Positions 1 through 5,731 of a DNA stretch of 39,567 bases are shown in pieces. Origin of the DNA: MGNI01 sp964353875 (lineage in GTDB: Bacteria; Chloroflexota; Anaerolineae; Anaerolineales; E44-bin32). The translations under genes and the position numbers were made by a program. The stretch is taken from contig CAYGXU010000018.1 of the NCBI GenBank assembly GCA_964353875.1, forward strand, positions 1 to 39,567, written 5' to 3'. The notes beneath the pieces are model-generated. The model was not told the origin of the DNA and searched no databases. It worked only from the letters and a program-made list of their open reading frames with translations. Within the stretch, counting starts at the first letter, position 1. Each line of letters begins with the position of its first letter.

Positions 1-216
1 CCAAGTTTTGAATGCCATCCTTCGCAGCCTCGAAACAACCCGAAACGCCCCGCACCCACTCATGCGTCTCCGCATAGGCGCCATCCAGGCTGACCGATTC
101 AAAAGGATTTGAGCAGCGGACGATCTCGGCCGCCATTTCCGGCGTCATCAGAGATCCGTCAGATAAAAATAAAGTTGCGTCAACGGCGGCGCCAGCGGGT
201 CGCGCGTGGACATCAT
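1..216 (-). pseudogene. Truncated, internally deleted radical SAM (SPASM-type, ScmE/ScmF-like) gene, runs off the left edge
   Basis: From ATG at 216 (or 213) the frame reads MSTRDPLAPPLTQLYFYLTD and then hits a stop. This is the classic N-terminus of radical SAM/SPASM maturases of the SynChlorMet type, in which LT(E/D)G is followed directly by the CxxxCxxC iron-sulfur motif. Here the sequence changes frame at once, at about 157-163, into GSLMTPEMAAEIVRC, then SVSLDGAYAETHEWVRGV and a GIQNL ending that leaves the window. In this family that second block normally lies well downstream, after the cluster motif and the GGEP motif. The intervening part is missing and the frame is broken, so this copy cannot make an active enzyme. 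It lies directly behind a four-helix-bundle gene and a truncated PqqD-like gene, which are the usual cassette partners or their remains. The family name is from memory of the motif pattern. Confidence 0.72.
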
Positions 217-239
217 AAGATTTGTCCTGTCTTGGGAAG

Positions 240-677
240 TCATGCGGCAATTTTCAGCTCAACCGGTGTTGGATGAGTTAGCAAGCTCGCCAGCTTGGTA
301 ATGATGGAGCGATAGGCAAGGTACAAGCGTGCACATTGCCTGTACTCGACATATTCCTGCTCCGCCGCCACTCGGATCCAGGTCAAAGTTTCCTCCGCCT
401 CCTCTTTGGCATCGCGTAGCCGTTCCAAATAGGACGAACGGCAGTGCTGTTTGCGAATCGCCTCGGCGATGTAATAACAAACGGACCTGGAGGTTGTGAT
501 GATCCCTTTGATGAAGGTGGATTGCTCTTCGTCCTGGATCCTGCGAGTCATTTCAAAGACGGCCATCGAGGCATCAAAGGCCAACCGATACACTTCCAAC
601 GCTTCACATGATGTATGCCAACTCACTTTATGCCCCCTTTCTACCTTTTCCAATACCATCTCGAATCCTTTCATCAT
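240..677 (-). CDS. Four-helix-bundle protein (S23/IVS-like family), divergent
   Basis: This 145-residue, soluble, all-helical protein contains ALEVYRLAFDASMAVFEMTR near residues 26-46. A middle section (RSVCYYIAEAIRKQ) matches the IPxNIAEGxxR helix of 23S-rRNA-intervening-sequence/four-helix-bundle proteins. A third helix is rich in Glu and Arg. Family members are usually 115-130 residues; this one has an extra N-terminal segment of about 20 residues. The ATG overlaps the stop of the upstream PqqD-like fragment (ATGA at 674-677), and a second ATG follows at once. Its biochemical role is unknown; members occur in 23S rRNA inserts, in retroelements (Avd) and as free genes. Here it sits between two broken parts of a peptide-maturation cassette, so it may have arrived during the rearrangement that broke them. 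Confidence 0.6.
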   Translation of the reverse strand: MMKGFEMVLEKVERGHKVSWHTSCEALEVYRLAFDASMAVFEMTRRIQDEEQSTFIKGIITTSRSVCYYIAEAIRKQHCRSSYLERLRDAKEEAEETLTWIRVAAEQEYVEYRQCARLYLAYRSIITKLASLLTHPTPVELKIAA

Positions 678-880
678 ACAACTCCTACTCGCACATTGTT
701 ATTCCAGCAGCTTCCCACAGGGTTGATGCCTACCGCCTGAGCCGTATCGGGATTGAATAAGACTGCCCAATCATCGAACTCCTCGCGTAAGTCGGCTACC
801 GGGGCTGTAGATTTCATCATCTCTTTCATTCTTCCGCTCACTTTCCTCAAATCCGCCTCATGTCCATTCGAGTCACTCAC
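674..880 (-). pseudogene. Truncated PqqD-like (ScmD-type) peptide chaperone
   Basis: The protein contains LREEFDDWAVLFNPDTAQAV followed by GINPVG, a close match to the start of PqqD-like proteins of SynChlorMet/ScmD type. Those bind the precursor peptide and present it to a radical SAM enzyme. In intact members GxNPVG is followed by an IWKLLDG-type helix and about 50 more residues. Here only about 11 unrelated residues (SCWNNNVRVGVV) remain before the stop, so the C-terminal half of the winged-helix fold is gone. The longest frame starts at GTG 880; ATG at 829 or 820 is more likely, since the homology begins near residue 24. It overlaps the four-helix-bundle gene by 4 bp and lies just upstream of the deleted radical SAM gene, which supports joint decay of one cassette. 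Confidence 0.62.
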
Positions 881-909
881 TGCTCAGGCGGAGCTGGGAT
901 TTATAAATA

Positions 910-1194
910 CTGATGGCTGATCGCATCTTTTCAGCAGGCATGCTCCGCCCTTCCGACATTCTCGTTTGATAAGAAGCCGCCTTTCTATTGGATTGTGCGC
1001 TCCCTGGTTGCCACCAAATCCATCCACCAACCATCCAGGGAACGTTTACCGATATCCACTCACAAAACCTAAAGCCTCATCGCTCGTCTCAAAAAGAACC
1101 AAACCTCATCACAATCCACAAAAACCGATACCCGCTCCTAAAACACAACCATAACAACTTACCAATCCATCACTGATCAGCGATCAGCCATCAG
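910..1194. repeat. 15-bp inverted repeats flanking a gene-free stretch
   Basis: CTGATGGCTGATCGC at 910-924 occurs in exact inverted form at 1180-1194, and the right arm ends 3 bp from the NusG-like stop codon. The stretch between (925-1179) is rich in A and C, has no convincing coding frame and is the only content of the 881-1196 intergenic region. The arms are built from a short GCTGAT-like unit that is common as a dispersed repeat, so this may be a pair of dispersed repeats and not a true transposable element. Confidence 0.4.
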
Positions 1195-1196
1195 CT

Positions 1197-1721
1197 TCAC
1201 CCCATATAGGAAGGCACAGCCTTCTCTAATAGCCCCACCTCCAACTCCATGGGGATATAGCGATCATTCAACATCTGCAATAGAACACGGGCACGCTCCG
1301 AACCGGCAATACGAACATCAAAAATGGCGCGGTATCCTTCGAATATTCCCTCCCGCAGGATCACGCGATCGCCCTTTTCCAGACCATCGAAAACCAAACC
1401 GCCGACCTCCCAGATCTCATCAATTCTGCGCATCAAGGCATGGAGAATATTTTCAGGTACGCGTGCCGCATCATTCCCTACCCAGACCAAACCCTGAGAA
1501 AAGGGCATCCAATGGAAGGCAGACTCGCCCACCAGGCTTAAATCACTATGAAGGAACATGTACCCGGGGAAATATGGTCGTATGCGTGCTGCTCTGGGAT
1601 TGACCGGATTGACGGGGATGGTTGGAAAGAAGATCTCGTGACCTTGGGAGCGAGCAAATTTACATAAGGCGCGTTCCTTCCTCGGCTTGCTTCGTAAGAC
1701 ATACCAACATTTCTTCGTCAT
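1197..1721 (-). CDS. NusG/RfaH-type transcription elongation (antitermination) factor paralog
   Basis: The 174-residue protein starts WYVLRSKPRKERALCKF (residues 6-22), the typical N-terminus of the NGN domain. Next comes the IFFP...RIRPYFPGYMFL segment, which contacts RNA polymerase. A KOW domain begins near residue 114 (LEKGDRVILREGIFEGYRA). The canonical housekeeping NusG usually sits in secE-nusG-rplK, which is absent here, so this is a specialised paralog. Such paralogs (RfaH, LoaP and relatives) usually act on long operons for surface polysaccharides or other secondary functions. The start at 1721 is preceded by a GGGGTGG stretch that can serve as ribosome binding site. It follows two small related genes on the same strand. 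A polysaccharide operon lies about 32 kb away in this window, but any functional link is only inference. Confidence 0.85.
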   Translation of the reverse strand: MTKKCWYVLRSKPRKERALCKFARSQGHEIFFPTIPVNPVNPRAARIRPYFPGYMFLHSDLSLVGESAFHWMPFSQGLVWVGNDAARVPENILHALMRRIDEIWEVGGLVFDGLEKGDRVILREGIFEGYRAIFDVRIAGSERARVLLQMLNDRYIPMELEVGLLEKAVPSYMG

Positions 1722-1888
1722 CTTACCACCCCAATCTAACTATGATTACAATTGAACTTCCCATCGACTTTTGCCAGCCCACCCCGAACCATCATTGCAT
1801 CCATGCACACATTGGCTTTCGAGAACATCACGACCTTTTCCACCCATTAGGAAGATCGACCTCATCCAGGTTTTTCTCCACCAGAGTC

Positions 1889-2128
1889 CTAGGTTTCGTG
1901 CGATTCTTTCGGTCGTTGCATTTTCATGGCGTCAAAGCTCTTCGACTGAGCAACAAAACGCAATTTCCCCTGCTGAATTCGCAAAGTAACTTCTCCGTAG
2001 GGGGCGACATTAGCGAGCATCTCATCAATGATGGCGATGTGACGGGGGGTAAGGAAGCGTAGCTTGTGTTCCAAGGGGATCACGATGGATCCCTTTTTAC
2101 GATCACCCTTTACCGTCGGTTTTTCCAT
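1889..2128 (-). CDS. Small conserved protein, paralog of the gene at 2314-2568; function unknown
   Basis: This 79-residue protein has a core LRFLTPRHIAIIDEMLANV, then GEVTLRIQQGKLRFVAQSK. The core aligns without gaps to the neighbouring gene (LRFLSP..I..IDE.L......GE..L....GKLRFV...K). The pattern suggests one helix (IDEML) followed by a two- or three-stranded sheet. The N-terminus is basic (KGDRKKG). ATG 2128 is preferred over an earlier ATG at 2149, because GGAGG lies 8 bp upstream of 2128. I do not recognise a named family. It is followed by the NusG-like gene, with which it may be co-transcribed. Confidence 0.6.
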   Translation of the reverse strand: MEKPTVKGDRKKGSIVIPLEHKLRFLTPRHIAIIDEMLANVAPYGEVTLRIQQGKLRFVAQSKSFDAMKMQRPKESHET

Positions 2129-2149
2129 GTCGCATACCTCCACATTCAC

Positions 2150-2180
2150 TGAAAAAACGAAGTCAGCCTCGGGGATTTCG
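2150..2180 (-). terminator. Weak hairpin plus T6 between the two small paralogs
   Basis: On the minus strand CGAAATC (2180-2174) can pair with GACTTCG (2164-2158) with one mismatch, and is followed directly by TTTTTT (2157-2152). This resembles an intrinsic terminator or attenuator. It ends only about 10 bp before the GGAGG of the next gene, so readthrough control is possible. Confidence 0.3.
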
Positions 2181-2313
2181 CACCCTCTGTCGGGCTGGGT
2201 AGCTTTTCATCTTAATGCTATGCAATTGCTTTTCTAAGCAGCATCACTATCCATTATTCAGTATTTTCTATACCCTATCCAATTCTCTCCTGAAATAACA
2301 TCGCCTCCTTTCC

Positions 2314-2568
2314 CTAACCCGATCCCGCTTCTTTCTCATACCCGTTATTCTTTACCTCGTAGTCCTTCGTCCGCGTCACAAAACGTAATTTCCCCTTATG
2401 AACCACAAGTCGCAATTCCCCTTGTACGTTGAGTGTAGTTAAAAATTCATCGATCATACCGATCTCTGTGGGGGACAAAAAACGTAATGGGCGATCAAGC
2501 TTGAGGCAATTCTCACGATTCTTGAGGCATTCCTCATCAGGATTGATGATCTTCGAATCCGCAGGCAA
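2314..2568 (-). CDS. Small conserved protein, paralog of the gene at 1889-2128; function unknown
   Basis: This 84-residue protein contains LRFLSPTEIGMIDEFLTTL followed by GELRLVVHKGKLRFVTRTK, the same core as the downstream neighbour. The TTG at 2568 is chosen as start because a perfect AGGAGG lies 9 bp upstream (2578-2583). A longer frame to TTG 2610 has no ribosome binding site. The chosen start also makes its length match the paralog. The N-terminal part (PDEECLKNRENC) has two cysteines not found in the paralog. Function is unknown. Same strand and order (small gene, small gene, NusG-like gene) suggest one regulatory unit, although the 185-bp gap between the two small genes could hold a second promoter. 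Confidence 0.55.
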   Translation of the reverse strand: MPADSKIINPDEECLKNRENCLKLDRPLRFLSPTEIGMIDEFLTTLNVQGELRLVVHKGKLRFVTRTKDYEVKNNGYEKEAGSG

Positions 2569-2819
2569 TTTTTTCGCCCTCCTTTTCTGCAATGCAGTTT
2601 TACGCTGCAAAAGAAAATCGCCCCCCGGGGATTTTTCACCCTCAGCCAGGCGCTGCTCGTGATGCTTTCTTTTCCCGTAATTTTGCTGGATGGGATCTTC
2701 CTACCAGCAAGTCCTTCCAAATCCATCTCTTTTCTATAAGTACCAGACGTAATGAACGCTAAAGACACCTTCCTACTTTCCGTTGTAGGTTCATCATAAG
2801 ACAAGTCTTCGATTTCTCA

Positions 2820-2860
2820 CCTTACAGACGCCTTACAGCCACCTTACAGTCACCTTACAG
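2820..2860. promoter_or_regulatory. Four 11-bp direct repeats (CCTTACAG), operator-like
   Basis: CCTTACAG begins at 2820, 2831, 2842 and 2853, an exact 11-bp period. Read on the minus strand the unit is CTGTAAGG. Direct repeats in phase with the DNA helix are typical of OmpR/PhoB-family response regulators, and CTGTAA resembles the Pho-box core. A TATGAT element (minus strand, 2798-2793) lies 22 bp, or two repeat periods, beyond the last unit, pointing toward the small gene at 2568. No regulator of this family is encoded nearby. Confidence 0.5.
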
Positions 2861-2901
2861 CCAAATATGACTTAATACGCCCCCTCTTCCATTGCGAGGT
2901 T

Positions 2902-2997
2902 GGAGTCCAATAGCTTGCTGTTGGTCATTGGAGTCCAATAGCTTGCTATTGGTCATTGGAGTCCAATAGCTTGCTATTGGTCATTGGAGTCCAACAG
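2902..2997. repeat. 28-bp tandem repeat, three units and a partial fourth, each with a perfect hairpin
   Basis: Units start with GGAGTCCAAT at 2902, 2930 and 2958, and a 12-bp partial copy at 2986. Each unit holds CCAATAGC-TT-GCTATTGG (one arm has G for A in the first unit). On the opposite strand the motif CCAATAGCAAGCTATTGGAC matches the hairpin of the 57-bp array at 24934-25245. The 2569-3309 intergenic region holds this array, the operator-like repeats at 2820-2860 and the elements at 3007-3138, but no convincing gene. Confidence 0.85.
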
Positions 2998-3006
2998 ATC
3001 ATGTAG

Positions 3007-3026
3007 GGCGGGTTTCATTACCCGCC
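3007..3026. repeat. Short dispersed hairpin (GGCGGGT-ttcatt-ACCCGCC)
   Basis: A perfect 7-bp stem with a 6-base loop lies directly after the 28-bp array. The stem context (GTAGGGCGGGTTTCATTACC) is a motif often seen scattered in bacterial intergenic DNA. There is no T-run and no gene end close by, so it is not a good terminator. Confidence 0.5.
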
Positions 3027-3049
3027 AATTGGCTTTCACAAAGAGGAAT

Positions 3050-3138
3050 GTCATTCTGAGCAAAGCGAAGAATCCCTATGATGAAACGGATCAAAGATTC
3101 ATCTTAGGGATCCTTCGTCGCTGCGTTTTGAGGATGAC
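3050..3138. repeat. Imperfect inverted repeat of the GTCATTCTGAGC/GAAGAATCC family
   Basis: The left arm (3050-3085, GTCATTCTGAGCAAAGCGAA...) and right arm (3098-3138, ...TTTTGAGGATGAC) are imperfect reverse complements around a 12-bp loop. This is a known type of dispersed intergenic repeat. The arms have drifted, so it is likely an old copy. Confidence 0.6.
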
Positions 3139-3309
3139 ATCGTTGCAAGATGGAGCCCAACGGTTCACATACAAAGGGGTGTTTTGCATTTGCAATCGAA
3201 AAGACTAGCGATTATCATACATACCCAATAAATAGCCGGCGATCCCAAAACGAGTGCGTTTTTCTAAAAGCACAATGTCAAAACCCCGTAATTATCCCGG
3301 ATAGGGAGA

Positions 3310-5457
3310 ATGGAAATCACCCAACTTCTCGATCTCTTCCAGGCCATGGCGATCAGCATCTTCGTGATGCTCGCAATTTATCTTGCATCTTTCAGGTCAG
3401 CCTTCAAAACCTTTCGCCCGTTTGTTTTCATTGCTCTGATCGAAGCCTTTTTAAGCTACACCTATTTCCTGCTGGGAATGCAACAAGGTGATCCAACTGG
3501 AATCCCTATCCTCCTTCGCCTGCGCTGGGCAGTGCTTGCCCTTCTACCAGGATTATTTCTACAGATATTTTCTTCCTTGGTGCAGGGCAGGCTGCAAAGC
3601 TTTGCTCTTTATGCCACCTATGCAGCCTACGCCTTGGGCGCGGTCACGGGCGGGGCAGCCTTCCTTGAACGTTCATGGATCATCGGCACGAGCTCGCCTG
3701 GTCCAATAAAAGCTGGACTCATCGATCCAATCTTTCATCCCACAGGTGTTTTCCTCATCCTCATTTGGGTCACTTTAGCGATCGTGTTGGCCTGGTTTCT
3801 CCTCGCTGTTGCGGTTCGGGATGACTCGCGATCTACCATGCAAGCTGCATCCAGGCATTTGATCCCGGCCTGGTCTATTTTCATTTTGGCCGCCACGTTG
3901 GGGGCAGTGGCAGTATGGCTGCCTGGCGCAACAAAACCCGAATTGAGCTTGATCTTGCGCGCAATCGAACGCTCACTCACGATGGTGGCTGCCGTCTTAA
4001 TTGCGCGCGGAATCGTTCAAACAGGTTCCCCGATCCGCAAGCCATTTCGTTCGATCCACGTACCGGCTCTAATTCTGGTGGCAGCGATTACCCTTGCCAG
4101 CCGCCTAATTCAATTGAATGGCAACGTATTCATGGGGCTGCTTCACCCATCGCCCTATGTCCTGATTGGATTGATGGTGGGTGTCCTTCTCGCCCATCCT
4201 GAAATCCCGCAACGACTGGCCCATCTGCTGGGCTCTCCACCTCAGGATGAAACCAACTTTTCCATTCGACTGCACCGCGCCTGGCAGAACCTTGCGGAAG
4301 GGTCATTCAATATTGCGCAAGTCGCTGAGATGCTGCTCGCATTACAGGAGCAAATCCAGGCGGAGTACGTAGGTGTGCTCGAGCTTATGCAAGTAGACGA
4401 GGCGAGGTTATTAACTTTCGGACGCTGGGAGGACGGACCCAGGTTTTATATCAACGCGGACCATTTTGATTGGCCCTTCACTGAAGAGACTCTCCGCCAT
4501 AGCGCTTATCAGACATCCAATCTGCCTGGTCAGCCTAATATGATCTTGCCCATCCATGATGAACAGGATTTGACGGGCATCCTGCTCATCGGGAAACCCC
4601 TTGCAGGGCGTGTCTATTCCACAGGGGAATTGCGCTTGTCTGAACTACTGGCGGAGCAGCTCTCCTTCGCAATTGCGCACGGATTACGGCTCGAAGAGGC
4701 CTTGGGGATGCCTCGTAAGGTACAGTTCGAGGTCCCATTACTCCCAAAGGTGAATATCGCCATCCGCACTTTCGGCAGGCTGGAGATTTACACGCAACAT
4801 GGCGAGTCACAGGTTGCACCGCCCTCTTTACGCGCCCGTCAAATATTGGCGCTTCTCCTGGCCGCCTACCCTGATCCCCTCCCGGCTGAAACACTGATGG
4901 AACACCTCTGGCCGGAACAGCCGTTGGAAGCGGCTGCTAACAGCCTTTATGTAGCCATTTATGCCTTGCGAAGGATTTTAGAACCGGATTTGCATCGAGG
5001 GGATGTGTCGCGCTACATCCGTCGTGAGAGTGATTGGTACCGCCTCGTCCTGGATGATGATTTTTGGGTTGACTTCCTCGAATTCGAGAAACTCTATTTG
5101 CTGGGGAGGGAACACATTCAACAAGGGGAGGCGCATACAGCGATGCAGGTTTACGAACGTGCTCTGCGGTTGTATCGAAGACCCTTCCTGGTGGATGCCT
5201 CACTCGATCTGCCTGTCGAGGTCGAAGTCACCCGCCATCGTTTGCAAAGACATCTGCATGAGATCGCCTGGCATCTGACTCAGGAGAATCTCAAACAGCA
5301 GGACTGGCTCCAGGCTGAACGGGCGCTGCTCCAGTTACTGGCAGCGGATCCCCAAGATCGAGCTGCAAGAGCTGAGCTAACAAAAATCTACCGAACTCAG
5401 GGGAAGGAAGGCCTGGCTCAAGAGTTGGAAGCTCAGGGGATCTCAACTGAATTCTGA
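3310..5457 (+). CDS. Membrane-anchored transcriptional regulator: multi-TM sensor + GAF-like + winged helix + BTAD
   Basis: The protein has 715 residues. About eight hydrophobic helices fill residues 10-295. A GAF-like segment follows at about 320-465 (ILPIHDEQDLTGILLIGKPL, then a LLAEQLSFAIAHG closing helix). Residues 483-580 form an OmpR-like winged helix (IRTFGRLEIY...LRARQILALLLA...LMEHLWPE...NSLYVAIYALRRIL). Residues 585-710 form a bacterial transcriptional activation (BTAD) domain of TPR-like helices, as in SARP and AfsR regulators. Those regulators are normally soluble; here the DNA-binding part is tethered to a membrane sensor, with no kinase or receiver domain visible. ATG 3310 follows GGGAG closely. 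It is a single gene between repeat-rich stretches. Its target is unknown. Confidence 0.85.
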   Translation: MEITQLLDLFQAMAISIFVMLAIYLASFRSAFKTFRPFVFIALIEAFLSYTYFLLGMQQGDPTGIPILLRLRWAVLALLPGLFLQIFSSLVQGRLQSFALYATYAAYALGAVTGGAAFLERSWIIGTSSPGPIKAGLIDPIFHPTGVFLILIWVTLAIVLAWFLLAVAVRDDSRSTMQAASRHLIPAWSIFILAATLGAVAVWLPGATKPELSLILRAIERSLTMVAAVLIARGIVQTGSPIRKPFRSIHVPALILVAAITLASRLIQLNGNVFMGLLHPSPYVLIGLMVGVLLAHPEIPQRLAHLLGSPPQDETNFSIRLHRAWQNLAEGSFNIAQVAEMLLALQEQIQAEYVGVLELMQVDEARLLTFGRWEDGPRFYINADHFDWPFTEETLRHSAYQTSNLPGQPNMILPIHDEQDLTGILLIGKPLAGRVYSTGELRLSELLAEQLSFAIAHGLRLEEALGMPRKVQFEVPLLPKVNIAIRTFGRLEIYTQHGESQVAPPSLRARQILALLLAAYPDPLPAETLMEHLWPEQPLEAAANSLYVAIYALRRILEPDLHRGDVSRYIRRESDWYRLVLDDDFWVDFLEFEKLYLLGREHIQQGEAHTAMQVYERALRLYRRPFLVDASLDLPVEVEVTRHRLQRHLHEIAWHLTQENLKQQDWLQAERALLQLLAADPQDRAARAELTKIYRTQGKEGLAQELEAQGISTEF

Positions 5458-5494
5458 TCATCTGCCAACCGGGTTTCCTCGCCCGGCTGAATGC

Positions 5495-5564
5495 GCGATC
5501 AAGCCCTTTCTCCCCCGCGGGGAGAGGGCAAGGGTGAGGGGCTTTCATCCCAAACCCCACCTAT
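5495..5564. repeat. 70-bp dispersed hairpin repeat, copy A
   Basis: The unit has a GC-rich hairpin (CTCCCC-cg-GGGGAG core) followed by GGGTGAGGGGCTTTCATCCC and AAACCCCACCTAT. It differs from copy B by four bases over 70. It lies in the 270-bp gap between two convergent genes. No T-run follows the hairpin. Confidence 0.8.
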
Positions 5565-5661
5565 CCTCCCCGCAAGCAGGGAGGGATTATCCTTTATCGA
5601 AATGGATGATCGGCTTTTCAGTGAGATTAATTGGGATCTCCCCCTTGTTCCTCAAAGAAGC

Positions 5662-5731
5662 GCTATCAAGCCCCCTCTCCCCCGCGGGGAGAGGGAAAGG
5701 GTGAGGGGCTTTCATCCCAAACCCCACCTAT
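5662..5731. repeat. 70-bp dispersed hairpin repeat, copy B, touching the murE stop codon
   Basis: Same orientation as copy A, starting 167 bp later. Its last four bases include the murE stop codon (5728-5730), so the repeat boundary coincides with the end of the gene. The hairpin CCCTCTCCCCCGCGGGGAGA plus GGG has a near-perfect stem of about 10 bp. Confidence 0.8.

Noticed and set aside
240..677. Diversity-generating retroelement (Avd-like protein)
   Set aside because: No reverse transcriptase, template repeat or variable repeat is visible; only the generic four-helix-bundle fold fits.
2454..2804. 116-residue minus-strand frame upstream of the small paralog
   Set aside because: It overlaps the conserved small gene in another frame, starts with TTG without a ribosome site and has no recognisable pattern.
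2902..2997. CRISPR array from 28-bp repeats
   Set aside because: Units are directly adjacent with no spacers, and there are no cas genes.
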